Source: Lingula anatina (lineage: Eukaryota > Brachiopoda > Lingulata > Lingulida > Lingulidae). From it: a stretch of 62,000 nucleotides of DNA. Positions 19,820 through 33,016 of this stretch are shown here, piece by piece. Position 1 is the first letter of the stretch. Each line of letters begins with the position of its first letter. Below the pieces are notes generated by a model that made no database searches, was not told the origin of the DNA, and was given only the letters and a program-made list of their open reading frames with translations. The position numbers were made by a program, and so were the translations under genes. The DNA lies in NCBI RefSeq assembly GCF_001039355.2, contig NW_019776157.1, forward strand, positions 409,232-471,231, in the 5' to 3' direction.

Positions 19820-21100
19820 AAATAGTTAATTCTGAATTATGATTATGAAAAAAGGCATGCAATAACGTGGAATGAATATTAATGTTCTAGCTGTTGATGC
19901 AACGGCGTACATTTAAAAAGATTGTAAGTCTTTTTAGTTCTTTCATAAAGTTTACATTTGCAGTGCAGTAATAAAAGTGCAGAAAACGCGTAGAATTTCA
20001 ATTAGCGGGTGAAATATATGTGGGAAAAATCAATCAATCGGCTTGGTAGAGTGTATGATCACATATGCTGTGTACATTAACCCGATGTGTACTTTACTAC
20101 CAGTTCTCGGTATGATGAAAGCTGGGGTAGAAATGATGCTCTTGCCACTGTCATATCAAATGAAACACAAAAAACTACAAGACATTTGGTTTAATCAGAC
20201 ATCTATTTTTTTGAAAACAAGGTCTGCCTCTTCCATCTGGGGCAAACAATAGATGGAAAACACGTTAAAAAAGCGCCATCCGCGCGAGAATATCTAACAT
20301 AGCGTTACACTAATATATAAATATTAATAGTACATAAAATGTGAACTCTTTTTTACAACTTATGAAACAGTCAATGACATCATTGATTTCATAATCCTGT
20401 AGAATTAGAGCACAGAGATAATTTTATTAGGCACACAACTTCTGAAACCTGAATTTCAGAGCAGTCGCTCGTATTACCTCCCATCCTGCATCAGACCTCG
20501 GACGCATAATATATTTTGTTTGCCCAAGGTCAGACATAAGAGAGAAAGAGCAAGAGAGAAAGAGCTAGACAGTCTAGGTTTCTGTTTTTGGTGCACCTGC
20601 ACTTCATATAATGCATACATTAGTTACATACATACATACATACAAGCATTGCGTTAGAAAAAGATATAAGGGTGGAAGACACAAAGGACACGGTAATGTG
20701 TCTATGTAAAGGAAAGGCATTAACCTTTTTTCATCTTTGGCACTGTAAATGGATTGCACAACTTGCGATCATTAAACTGTTATTCTTGTAAAGGCGCATA
20801 CTACTCCAACCGCCTACTGTTATTTGCTAAATAATAGAACTTAGGCACGTCTGTAAAAAAAATCGAATAATGACAGGCAATGACATCACCACAAAGCTAC
20901 TACATATAGGAGAGGTCCTTTAAAAAATGTGAGAAAAATTCTATCGAAATCCGCCCATTTTTATCTGTGGACAATTACAGCCATTTCATGAAACTATCAA
21001 AATTCTCATTAACTTCTCATTAACAAAAAATAATAATAAAGGCTGACGCATTAAGGTCACTTTCCTTTTCGTATTTTACAACTAGATTTTCTCGCTAGCA
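17951..21100. other. Intergenic/intronic, no gene recognised
   Basis: AT-rich. It contains a 41-nt A-run (19777-19817), a GAGAGAAAGAGC-type purine repeat (about 20535-20570) and a (CATA)n tract (about 20625-20645). Small plus-strand ORFs at 19142 and 20043 lack splice context or recognisable domains. Confidence 0.45.
19777..19817. repeat. Poly-A tract
   Basis: A run of 41 A. There is no recognisable retroelement body upstream. Confidence 0.8.
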
Positions 21101-23515
21101 TCATGTATTTGAATACCGCATTACTGTCATCCTTTCCTGAGCAATTTCAGAATACAATGGCGGAGGATCTCTAGGAAACCCCCTTTGATGCATGTCATTT
21201 TGAGCATTATCCCAGTTTTCATTGTATGCTCGGTTTTCATAACCGTACGTCGCTGCTGTCGTAGGTCGGTAAGCCCCTCTCCGCGTTGACGGGTAGTCCG
21301 ACGGAGCTGAGGCAAACTCGTAGGGTGCATTGACGTACGGATGGTGTCCTACACATTCTGAATACGCTGGGAGGTTACAATTTGAGTACGGTGCTTCAGT
21401 TTCATTGACCGCCTGCTGAGTGCTTTCTAGCCACTGAATTATTTGGGCATCCCTCCCGGTAAATGTGGTGAAGACCGTCTGATGGGGTGCACTGAAATAC
21501 ATTGCTCGTTTAGTGATAACACGAGAATTTAAAGTAGGGGCCTATATTGGACATTTTACGAAACAGATTAGGTAGCAAAGGCAGATCATTGTCTTGCACA
21601 AATCGATATTGTCACCCGGGATCGTCACGTAAGCAAAAACTATAGATAAAGACTCTACTGGTCTCTGAACAGACTCTCTGTAATTTTTTGTTATTTTTGT
21701 AATGGAAATATCTCTTAATATAAAAATTAAGAACTTGAGCCTTGAAGTATGTATAGCCCTCAAGAAGTTTTTTTCCGTGTCACCGGCAAAAAAATTTCCT
21801 TGGTGCGTCTAGTGAACGCTACCGAATAAGGATATATCGAAAGAAAATTAAAACGTGAAAAGTGTTCAATTATACGAAAAAAACTTTTGAAAATGTTGTA
21901 AAACTACATGAATCCTTACTCTCTTCTCTGCCTATATCTTTTTCTGTGTTTCACCCAGCACGCTGCAAAGAAGAATACCACCACAATAAGGACAGCAGCG
22001 GCACTAGCACCAACCGCTACGATAAAGTTTGTCGCTTGCGAATTCCTGGAAGTGCTGGGAGGATGACTATCTTTTAAACCTGAAAAAAGGCAATAAATAC
22101 AAAAGTTATTGCAAGTACTTCAGATTTAGTATATTTTTTAATATATTTCTTGGCTTTTTACTTCCATTGCCTCAAGATTTAGATTCAGATTTGATTGATA
22201 AATGTCACTCCCGAAACGTCGTTCTTTTCTGGTTTCACTACAATAATGCGTCTCGAAGGTTTTTCATTAAAGACAGCTATTGATTACTTAATTTTTATTT
22301 TCTGAAATACTAAATTAGATAGAAGGAATGGCCCATTTTAATGTACGATGATAGAATTTAGCATAGCGTATCATAATAAAAATAAAGTAAGTTTTGAGAT
22401 GGATGATCATTACTTAACTGATATATGCCACTTAATAATAATTTAATCTGCATCCATCTTAAGTACAATAATCTGAGATCGTGCAACGAAATATGGTGAA
22501 TGAGATTGAAAATTGAATGAACGAATGAGGAGGAATTAACATCGAGCATCAAGGGTATAGTATAAAAAGCATAATCAAAATTTCGTTTACATGGAATGCT
22601 TCGCACCAATAATATGTATGTCCTATATGTTTTCAACTTCATTGAAAGGAAGCGACAAAATGATTTATTCTTTCCGTGTAAGTACAATTTGTTTCATATA
22701 TTCTGCATGAAAGCTGAAGTAGTATAGTACACGGAATATAGATCCACTAGTTGTCAATTACCGCACTTAATCTCGACGATTTACTAACGTCCACGCTATC
22801 CAGCAATGAAACGTCTTTAACGGAAGATGGCGTGAAATATTAATATTGAATCCAGTGTAATTGTGTCTGGTAAACGGTTTATCCTGGAGAGCAGCTAGCA
22901 TGAATTAATATCATAGAGATAATGGAATTCATGTGCAGATGTTGCACTTATTGCAGGTGAACTTTTTTAATTGTGCTCTTGATTGCTTCTATTCTTTAAA
23001 AAAGTCAAAATACTGCATTTGGATATTTTTGTATTAGCTTTATGATTGTAATACTGTGCTTTATGATTTAAATACTGCTACTGTTTTAAAAAATTATGGG
23101 TTTGGATTGCATCCACCAAATTAATGCAACGAGGACGGGAGATAATAGAAGGGAGATAATAGGCTTTGGTAAATTGATCAATGCGGCTAATTTAATCAAT
23201 ATGCAAATGCCTAGGTCCATCAATGATGGTTTCGCCAAATGTCATCTTTGATATATATGAAAAGATAGTAAAAACCACAAACGTATAAAACTTTTATACA
23301 CTTACTGTCGATGCATTTCGGAATATCATTATCCCATTTCCCCTGATTTGTACAGTACAACTGGCTTGGTCCCTGTAAGTGGAAATCCTGGTAGCAGCTG
23401 ATATTGACTCTGGTTCCCGGTTCTGTGTTGTAGGTGCTCAGTTTGAGAGAAAACAATGAGTCTTTTGTGAGAATCACTGGTGGACCAGCTGCCAAAGCTG
23501 GACACGTTATGATTA
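21101..23515 (-). CDS. Sushi/CCP-domain type I membrane protein with PPxY tail (5' incomplete)
   Basis: Three exons join in frame: 23306-23515 (phase 1 to 1), 21920-22079 (phase 1 to 2) and 21101-21491 (stop). The first is one complete complement control protein (sushi) module with the order C-x-N-C-x-C-x-GKW-x-C: ITCPALAAGPP, VNISC, LYC, GKWDNDIPKC. The second holds a Ser/Pro-rich stalk, a 23-residue hydrophobic helix (IVAVGASAAAVLIVVVFFFA) and a basic KHRKRYRQRR stop-transfer. The third is a 130-residue cytoplasmic tail ending near DPPPLYSEIAQE, a PPxY motif. The signal-peptide exon(s) must lie above 23.5 kb and end in phase 1; I could not place them confidently. Function unknown: an adhesion or complement-like receptor is possible. 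Confidence 0.7.
23306..23515 (-). CDS. Exon encoding a single sushi/CCP domain
   Basis: 70 residues with four cysteines and the GKW-x(5)-C end typical of sushi modules. It is symmetric phase 1-1, as is usual for shuffled CCP exons. Acceptor TATTGCAG, donor CGACA then GTAAGT. Confidence 0.75.
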
Positions 23516-24109
23516 CTGCAATAAATAATGAGGGTCGAGTGAACATGCAATACAATCGGATTTTTTTTTTGTAATTTCAGCTTTAATTTTTAACTTTAAT
23601 ACATACGAAATGAAATTGGATACTGCTGTTGAGTGCACGTGTAAGGAACAAAACTGGTCCAATGCTACTGTGGAAGCGTATAGATCTAGATATACTATGC
23701 GTGAAAATTCTGAAATTTGGCAACAGTATACCGGTAAAATTCCATTTTTTAACACATATTGAGAATGCACTGACATAACACTTTAAAATATGCTTGGATC
23801 ATCTCTATAATCTTTGTATTTCTATATAAAGAACAAACACGTATTGTTAAATAGCATGCATGACTGCCAGACTCTGTTTATTACAAAACAGTTATCCGTG
23901 ACTGACTGCATTAAACTTGCTTACCCTCGCAAACGTTTTTATCATGAGTATATCGAAGCCATGAAGAGATTTTAACCAACTAAAATACAGTAAGACAAAA
24001 AGACAGTCTGCCTGCTTCACTGCAAATATTTGTATTTGCCTTCTCCATAATGTTTTGCCTGATAATCATTTTCTCTTTTAGATATAAAGGTTAAAGAATA
24101 TGAACACGA

Positions 24110-26050
24110 TGCTTACCACCCGACATCTCTCGGCTGCAGCAGCCTTTGCCTGTTACTCCAACAGTTACTATTACTTGTGGTCATAAAGCAGGCGGCAATT
24201 TGTCCTCCTCTATTTTCTGACCCGATATTGCATGTTTCATATTTTGTAATTAACGTCAGGATATGAATGATAGTCCTAGATCTGTTCACAATGCCTGCGT
24301 TGCACCTCACGTGTGTTTTTGAACAAAGAAGGAAGCGCTGTAAATTGTTTAGCTAGAGGACATGCAGTAATGACGTCATTAAGGAGAAATGTACAACCCA
24401 TATTTCCCATAATGCACATTCCCCAGGGCTTCATGACCCAACTGACTCATTCGTCAATGCCTTAATGTGGCTTAGCTAGTGAAACAAAAGATCCTACGAT
24501 GGTCATTAATATAAGTACAAGCTTTCTTTTTGTTGTGGCATTGACCAGCGGCGGCGCCGTACACTCGGCTGTTTCTTTGATCACGCTGTGCGGTTTACCG
24601 ATAAAAGAAGCGATCATTTTACAATTATAAATAACAGATATTGTCATCATCCCTGCCCATTTTCTAATCAGCAAAAGTTAAATTCGTTATTGAAATCTTT
24701 AAAGAATAAGAACGCACTTTGTGCTCATTTAATTACCTTACCGTTAAACCCTTACTATAAAACAATATTCTTTATGAAGACAACAAAGCATGTGTAAAAC
24801 GTTATAACAAAAATATTTTCCTCAAATGAAAAAAATGCCATGATATCAGAATTAATTCGAGATCAACATTAAATACACTAGGCAATTAACAGAGATCTAT
24901 GTAATGAGGGAGACAGGTCAATATTCACGTGCATGTAGCAGTCTCAGAAGAAAGACAGCTGTAGGGTAATACGTTTGGCATCATTATTGTCGAGACATTC
25001 GCTGAGACTGTGGCGTACGCGTCGTTTGATGAAACTTGAATGTCGTAATTTTGTCGGAGGATCAAAAGAATATGCTGTAGATTCCATGTTCAGTTGGCTC
25101 CAGTGACACAATTACCGCAATGATAAACGCAAATACTTTCTATGAAAATATTCTGAACATCTTAAAAGCATGTTTCCATAAACGCTCTGCAAAAAATGTC
25201 TTCATATCATTTTTCATTACAAATTCTTCATTTTTTTTGCATTGCTTATTTTTGTGATTAAAATGTTTTCATTACTCTCTGTTGATACATGTAGGCCTAC
25301 TTAGATAGGAGTTGCTGAAAACTTTGCAGGAACAAATTAGTGGAGTCAGCCTACACGTGCGCTGTCGAGCACGTCGGCTATTCACACATCGCAGCAATTC
25401 ATTGATTAAACAATTATCTTGGTAATTTTCCAGTATTGTTTACTTTGAAAGTACGTCATTTCAGGCGTTTGAATCTTTTGTGAGAATCATCTGGTTTTCT
25501 AAATCCCGTGGTTATTTGTTCGCGTTTAGTATGCCCTCGAGAAAGAAGACCACAGCACCCATTTAACAAAATATTTTATTGTATTTTGTTGGCGAATCAC
25601 CATGTATATATATTGAATTAGAATATGAATACTGTGCATATATTTAGATTCACAATTACAAAAACTAGTTTCCATTGCAAAATAAACGACATAAAAAGGG
25701 TATGTGAAAGGTTATGAAAATCGCGCCTAACTTATGAAAATATATGAGGTAGAGGGTGCAGTGACCAAGTGTACACTGACAGAGCATACTCGTACCCCGA
25801 TATCTTTTTCATTAATATAAAAAATAAGCTAAATGAATTCTATATACAACAGTCAATCAAGTAATAAATTAGCCAACAAATTAATTCAGTTATTTGTTTG
25901 TTAACCTTTGTTAGTAAAGTTTTTTATTTTAAATATTTTTTTGCAATGACGAAGATTGAAGAATTGACAAGTGGGTGGAAGGCTCACGCAGCTTGTCTAC
26001 TGTATGTATTTCTTTCAATCTGTTTTTTCCGTTCCCCTCAAATATCCCAT
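24110..26050. other. Upstream of the sushi gene and 3' of the YeeE-like gene; no exon confirmed
   Basis: Candidate 5' sequences for the sushi gene exist on the minus strand, for example an exon-like end with GTAAGC at about 24117 and a hydrophobic stretch KLVLILMTIVGSFVSLA near 24480-24530. None joins in phase 1 to the CCP exon with a convincing start. The 3' UTR of the YeeE-like gene must also lie below 26051. Confidence 0.35.
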
Positions 26051-29000
26051 CTATGCACAGGCTGTGCAGTTGACAAACTCATATAGTGCTCCAGTAGCCT
26101 GCATGCTGAAAGCTGTGACAATACCTCCGGCAAACATAGACGGGACAGCTAGGAAAGATAGCCATGCCAACAATGACATTCCGGAGAGACCATGGCCACT
26201 GGAATAATTGTGGAGAGCACAATAGTAAATAAAAAGTCAACAGTAAAATAGTAAAATAAGTGCGCACCCATCAAGTACTGAAAAGACATAGAGCATGCTA
26301 ATAAAAAATGGCATGTGCTTAATAGGTAATTTCTTTATGGAATAATACGAGAAATCTAGTTGCAAGGAATACCTAAGATGTAAGAACGGAAATAAAATAG
26401 GACTCCTTTTGTTATTTGATTTGGTGATGTTTGAACTAAAAAAGAATACACTGAGTTTCAAAGCACGTCGTCCCACCTGGTGCAGCCAGCGGCAAAACGT
26501 GCTCCTATCAACATAAGAAATCCCCCAAAGAACGCTGTGACCACGCTCACTCCCTGGGTCGAGCCGTATGAACTGGAGGATAGAGCAGACAGAGCGCCAC
26601 CAAGGATTGCACCAAACACATATACCACCTTATAGAAATGAAACGTGGTGAAATGAGATTAAGCGTTCAGTTAACGAAAGTAATGGAATAAATTCTCAAT
26701 AAATATTTTAACATTAGAAAATAGCTCTCTTACATTGATTTTACAACATCCTATCAATATATAGGATGGCTAAACAAGTACAATGATTTCGGGCCTTATC
26801 CAAAATTTATATTTAAAAGTCCTTTATTGAATATTTTTGGTGTCGGAGTTTTGTGACATCGATTTTAGGAGCAGGCAATCAACCTGCATACCTGCCACCA
26901 GTTGCCAATCCCAGTCCTTGCTCTGGCTAAATATGGGAATTTCTCCTGCAGTTTTTCACTGACCACCCACTGCGACACCACTGTGACGTAAGCACTACTA
27001 CCACCTAATGTGTCATCGACGACCAGCACGATGACGATCTGTAAAAGTCCTATCAGCGCACCTGTAGGTAAGGGAAATTTTTCAGGTTTTGTCTTAGAGA
27101 CAAAGTATAATTCTTAAAATACATCAAAAATACATTCGGATTTTGATCATGTTTCTTTACATATTAAGAGTATAAAAGTGGAAAAAGTTTAACAATTTAA
27201 GAATGCCATTGGGTATGCTAATAATCGTATATAATTATGTAACATCGCACATAAATGTGTTCCATCCAACATTGATATTACAACATTGAATTTTGCAACG
27301 AATATCATGCTATAAGGCAATGTTTTCTCAGAATTTGTAGAACTTTTTACCACTTTCATTGCTACCAATTTATGTCAATAGAGTTAACGTGAAGTACCAT
27401 TGCTTTTAAGATTAAAATAGTAAAATCTTCTTTGTCATCGGACAAAAATTGTAACAGAGTGGCAGACATTCGTTATTTTTATTACAACACTTAATCTTCC
27501 TCGGTGATGCAAAAATTCCCAATCTACCGCAACTAAATCTTAGTGACCTCTACCGCAATATTTCAAGAGTAGCATCTAACGCAATATACTCATGTTAAAG
27601 ACACTGCTGTGATATCAAACATTTAACTGCTCATTTACCTGAAATATATGGCGGCCATGCTCTTACTGTAACTATATCAGCATCAGGATTATTCGGAATC
27701 TGTAAATATGAAAGAAAGAAAAGAATTCAAGAAGAAGGCAATTTCATTTTATATCATGCCAAGAACTGATGACGCAAAAGTAGGTATATGCACGCCCAAA
27801 TGTCAATAATTTATTTCCAAAGGAATTTAGCGCATTACAAAATATTTGCTGCTTTAGTCAACTTATTCCACAATAATATAGCTGTATCTCAATAGAGGAG
27901 GGATCTATCTGACAAATCAACATGAGAAAGTGGTGATATTTCATAGTTAAAGACTCACACTTAATTCAAGAAGGGAGTTCCACGGTCTGAACCATTCGAT
28001 GACGAAGACCACTACTCCCAAAGCTACCGCCATTGGGATGGCAAGTGCGGCAAATGGAATGTTGAATCTTTCATGAACACTGCAAACATAGCCTAACTTC
28101 GTTAGAATCCAATCAAAATTAAAAAACAAATAGGCCTATAAGGAATATCAAAATTAATGACTTTAAATTAAAATATTATAAATCAATAAATTACTATTGA
28201 ACACTGCGTACTTGATTGAATACTGAAACATTCCGAGGACAGAAACATACTTCAAGTGGAGATTGTGAATCATCTTGATCCATTTTTACAGTTTTGATTT
28301 AAGTTTAAATGCAACATGATAGCCTTACGTTGGTTTTTGAAAAGGTTTTTTCGGCCGAGAGAAACGAATAATCCACGGAGCGAACAAGCCGTACAGTAGA
28401 GTTCCGGTAAGAGCGCCAATAAGTGTAAAAACTGAAATAACAAGTTTTAGATACAAAATAAAGAAAAACTCAACATATGCATAAAAGAAAAATAATAAGT
28501 GCAGAGAATATTTTCTTAATAAGTTCTGAAAAATTCAGACAGCAGAAGCTGAAAGTGGGAGTTTAGGATATTTAAATAGTATGGTTTTTGGAAGATAAAT
28601 GGGCTTACTAGAATTTGGAGTCCATGAGCCGACTTGGACCAAGACCATTCCTGGGCACTGGAGAGACAAAAGTACGCCATATAACATATATACCGATCCA
28701 CCGATCCCCCTTCAGTGGACTTCAAGCATTCGTTTATCAAAGCATACAGAAATTTTTTTATTGTTTACAGATAAGGTCTAAAACTTTATGTCGTTTTCTC
28801 AAAATGCTGATTTCATCCTAGAAGATTCAACTGCCCTTCCTGAAGTGAGTAAAAGTACTAGGTTTAAACAACTTTAAAATGTATTTTAAAAGGCTGTACT
28901 TACCGCCCCGGACAGAGTCATACCCACACCGAGGGTGAAAGCTCCTAGAATGCTGGTCAAAACCCCCTTAGTAGCAAACACGTCAGTATAAGCTGTCATG

Positions 29001-31122
29001 GTTTTGTGGAATCTTTCTTTTAACTGCGGAATGAGGTAAAATATTCCCAAGCAAATTTGCCCTAAAAACGTAAAATGCAATATCTTTTACTCGTAAATTT
29101 TTATTTGTCTTGAAATAGACTGAACAACAATACGGTTTGTATAGAGATTTTCTTAATTCGGAACTCTTAAAACTTTGTCAAACCCGAGGGCATTCGTTTA
29201 AAAGTAAGTCACCAAGATTCTCACGTTTGTTAATCAATATCGAGAATATTGGTTCGGTAAAGATTTTAAATACCCCCCCCCCCCCCAACACACACACACT
29301 GATGCCCAACGACTATATTGTTAACGTTCTTACCTGTCGCAACTGCTGAGAGAAACATCTTCAGCATAATGAAATTCGTGAACACCATTTGGTATCGAAT
29401 GTGTTTCGGTTCAAACACTGAAAACAAATCAGACCTAGACTGTATATTTGGAGATATCTGGAACAATCCTTGGGGCTATTAGAGCTGTTGCAGTTTTAAC
29501 TTAAAAAAGTGCAGAAAAAAATCGTTGTGGCGTCAAAAAGGCATTACTATTTGACAGAATGTAGTTAAAACTTTCTCTGAAATAAATCGTCAGGAAACAG
29601 ATCTCTATCCATAGTCACTTTTTTCAAGCATATCAGTCATATGTGCACTTGAAATTTGTTTCCTGCGCACCTGATATTAGCGTAACAATCGAATGATTGC
29701 ACATTACTCAACATAATGAAAATAATCACATAAAACCTGACTTCCATCACAACGAGCAGACAGGGAAGGGTTTTACCATTATGCGTAATGTAACATTAAT
29801 TCAGTATTCAAACGTGTCTCTTCGCGTCGAGGGAAAAGAATAATAACCTATATACATCAAATACACATTAGGCATTTTTTTACTTCTGTAAATGTGAACG
29901 GGTTCACACAGGTATGCTCTCCTATCAGATGTGGGCCAGTAACCTACGCGTTTGGGTAGATTTTGTAAAGTGAATGGTACCCGTATACTGTTTCTCACAT
30001 TTCAAAAAGGTTTGCACACTCAATACGGTAGAGCTTGACAATCAACGAAACTATCTTCGAAAATAGATCAACATAATGAAGCTTTACAAAGTTCTTTTGA
30101 AATCGTAAAAAGACGCAGGGTTTGCTTACAAAAGGAACTCAACGAAAATAAAACGGGGACAACCATTCCTTACATGGTGGGTATTTTTCGAACAAAAATA
30201 TTTTTAAAAATTGATATATTTTAGTGATGATGAAAAAAAAAACGGGACATAATAAAAAGTTAAGTTTTTTAATGGGACGCCTTGATATTATATTCAAGAA
30301 CTCCGTCATTTCGACAGCAGTGTAAGGAAGGCAACCGTAATGGTCAGAAGCTAACGTAGACCGTGCGAACATGCCATCACGTTTGTACTGCTTGCTTGAT
30401 AAACACTGACATGAACTCTTTACAAATCACATGTTCCGAGCAGGTGAACTTATTCATTTAAATAACAATATCGTTATATGTACATGTTTGCTTTAAAATA
30501 TAATATTGCGATTGACTATTGGTACTAAAGGTGATATTTCAAGTCAAAGTGTCGGAAATCAGTTGTGTCAGGTGAATATAAAGGATTATATTCTATATAA
30601 AAGGAACTTCGGTGTAGAAGTCGGACAAAATCGTGATAGCAAGTTACCTGTACGCATGCTCCACAAGAAAACTCAGCGTAAATGATCTACTTTCCAATTT
30701 ATCGTCTCTATTTCTGTATTAAATAACGGTGATAAGATTCAAATAATTAACTGATCGCACTATTCAAGGCATATAATAATGCACTCCTTCTTGAGGTTTT
30801 CTAATAAAAATATGAAGATTGACTAAGTAAAAAAAAAAATCTTTCACCTGACTTCGGCCCATGGCAGATTGCCAAACAAATTAAAACACCATATCAATTT
30901 GATCTACTGCGTTTTTCTCTTTTTCAAGACATGCTCACCTCTTCCTTTTTCCATGAATATACCAAATAGTATCCCTGCTATGGCACAAGCGCCCAAACGC
31001 CAAATAGTGTCTAGCACCCCTCCGATCACCCCCTGCTGCGGCTCTTTTTTCAGCCGTTCTTCAGGTTCACCATCAAACGTTAGCTGAGTGTCAGATGCAG
31101 TGCTTAAAGATCTCTCGGCCAT
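26051..31122 (-). CDS. YeeE/YedE-family (TsuA-like) sulfur/thiosulfate transporter homologue
   Basis: Ten exons join in frame: 30939-31122, 29334-29417, 28904-29061, 28609-28657, 28329-28431, 27959-28079, 27639-27699, 26892-27061, 26477-26628 and 26051-26198. The total is 1230 nt, or 409 residues plus TAG. Two inverted halves are visible, as expected for the family. Each ends in a cysteine signature: GMTLSGACPGMVLVQVG (Cys about 143) and GARFAAGCTSGHGLSGMS (Cys about 359). Several hydrophobic helices surround them, and the N-terminal 40 residues are hydrophilic. Bacterial members move thiosulfate or other sulfur species through the membrane using conserved cysteines. Transport of a sulfur compound is inferred; substrate and membrane are unknown. 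The start is the first ATG after an in-frame TAA. An animal copy with ten exons is unusual and suggests old acquisition or retention. Confidence 0.9.
26477..26628 (-). CDS. Exon with the second-half signature (GARFAAGCT)
   Basis: It encodes VVYVFGAILGGALSALSS, then GARFAAGCT, and splits the Ser codon of CTSGHG at its donor (ACCAG then GTGGGA). It continues into 26198-26051 (GHGLSGMSLLAWLSFLAVP). Confidence 0.9.
28609..28657 (-). CDS. 49-nt exon with the first CPG cysteine signature
   Basis: It encodes CPGMVLVQVGSWTPNS and joins directly after GMTLSGA of the previous exon (phase 0), recreating the family motif GACPGMV-L-x-Q-x-G. Acceptor TCTCCAG, donor TCTA then GTAAGC. It is too short to be found by ORF length alone. 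Confidence 0.9.
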
Positions 31123-31703
31123 CCTTTAGTATTCAATAACTGAAGTTCCTCACAGTTCCTACATGAGTTTCTAGGCGAATGGTGCAGATATATTTTGATC
31201 CAGTGTCGCTTAAATAAACACTGAACAACATAAGCTATTCACCAGGCTTAAATGCACCAATCAGAAAAATCGCAACCACTAGGGGCAGCACCATAGTCCC
31301 TCTATTTTTGTAGACATTGCCCGCTGAACGTGTCCAGTTCTGGCTATTACCGTATCTGAGAACCCACTTGTACATATATTTGACACAATTTATCTTATCG
31401 TCACGTTCTGCATGTTACAAAGGTCAAAGAACACCTTTACCTCATTTACTTATCGATTTCTGTTGTGCAAAGTAATCTAATTTGTAAGAACGTTTTAATA
31501 GCTGACACTGGTATTTGATTATTTCGTCAATGCAACATTGGCATTTGTACGTTAACATCAACAAAAAATAAACCGCGCCTAATTTATTTCGAGTCATTTG
31601 AATTTTAGAAAAAATATTTTCCTAGATATGGGCCTCAGATCAGATATTCTTCAAACAGAGTATCCATTTTAAAATTTAATAATTAAACCAAAAACACTCA
31701 AAA
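31123..31703. other. Short intergenic stretch between YeeE-like and ZO genes
   Basis: About 580 bp separate the start codon of the YeeE-like gene from the probable poly-A site of the ZO gene; both are on the minus strand. The promoter of the YeeE-like gene should lie here, but no clear motif is visible. Confidence 0.5.
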
Positions 31704-31704
31704 T

Positions 31705-33016
31705 TTCCGGTGATGTAAAAATATTTATTTAATAAGTACAGTATAATACAATAATAATAATATAATAATAATAATTCTTTTTATTACAAAACATGTTTTT
31801 TTCTGATGGGTCTAGATTTAACAGCAGTTATACTGCAGTCACAGTGGTTATAGGTCACAAACATTAAAGCCAGCACAGAAGATATAATAGTGAATGCTTG
31901 ACACAATGCAGAGGAATGCATCTCCGTTTGTAAAGGTCACCTGATAATATAATTATCATACTTGATATGTGATCACCAAAACATATGCTACTTAAATATC
32001 ACTATATCAAACCCTCTTTGCTTATTCACAGGAGAAATCGGTTAATCATCAGCAGTCCAAATAGCCCAACAAAATTGTCATAGTTGTGAAATTCACATGG
32101 CATGCTTTGTGGAGAAAAAAACATTTACAGCAGCCAAAATTGTCTGATTTAATTCCATTAATACAAAGTCCTCCTTGCTTACTCAGTGATATGTTTTTTA
32201 CAGCAGTAAAAAAAGGGGGGTCTACGTATGTACAATCTTCTACTGATTTGTTCAAATATCTCCAATCTATACAAATAGTTTTCAAGACAGCTGCCTACAT
32301 TAACCCTATACAGCATAATAAGCACCCGGGGAGACAGTTTTATATGTGCACATACATATTGGCAAAGTTAAGTGACAAGTACAGCCCTATCCCCATTGAG
32401 CACGAAAGCTGGGTACAACACTTGTCAATGTTTTTATTTTTTTTAAAAAGAAAACTTCTATTTACAAGTTTTGTTTTGATAAAAACAAAGTAAATGCATG
32501 TCATGTAAAATATCATAATGATAGTGTTTTATACAAAATTAGGTGTATAAGAGGTGCTACAGTAATATTCCAGGTTGTTTTTACTTAAAAATATACAACT
32601 TTTTAGTTAAGTCATAATCTCTTGTGGCAACTACAACTATCTTTTGGAATCTATTCAACTGGTCAAGAAATATTGCATCTGAGATATGAAATGTGTTCAA
32701 TGAGTTCACTTACCAATTCATTACAAAATAACTTTTAAAGAAAAAGGCTGACGTCCTATGTCATTCGGCAAACTTGATCATTTTATAAAGAACATTTCAC
32801 AAGTACATACTTGTCATCATGATATGAAAATAAGAGTTGTTTTTACAAATGCTACATTGTTCTTTTTCATAAATATATTTTGATATACTTTATAAATATA
32901 TACGTATATATACGTCATCAACTGTCCGAAGAATCTACAGAATCATTTTCAGTTTTTTTTTGTACACATTTTTTTGTTTTGTTTTGTTTTGTGAAAGTTA
33001 AAGTTAAAGTTATTTC
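31705..33016 (-). other. 3' UTR of the ZO gene (inferred)
   Basis: About 1.3 kb of AT-rich non-coding sequence between the stop codon and the candidate AATAAA. A small plus-strand ORF (32086-32493) has no recognisable domain and is probably chance. Confidence 0.5.
31724..31729 (-). promoter_or_regulatory. Poly-A signal AATAAA of the ZO gene
   Basis: The plus strand reads TTTATT, i.e. AATAAA on the minus strand, about 1.29 kb downstream of the ZO stop codon. Cleavage would fall near 31700-31710. Other AT-rich matches nearby make this a best guess. Confidence 0.4.

Noticed and set aside
20043-20252. Plus-strand ORF of 69 codons
   Set aside because: No domain, no splice signals, no homologous copy in the window.
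24117-24310. Exon-like segment ending in GTAAGC upstream of the sushi exon
   Set aside because: Its open frame ends in phase 2, while the CCP exon needs phase 1. The phase-1 frame has a nearby stop and no good start.
24462-24674. Possible signal-peptide exon for the sushi gene (KLVLILMTIVGSFVSLA)
   Set aside because: There is no initiator directly before the hydrophobic stretch and no donor in phase 1; left unassigned.
32086-32493. 135-codon plus-strand ORF
   Set aside because: It lies in the ZO 3' UTR and has AT-rich, low-information composition, no domain and no splice support.
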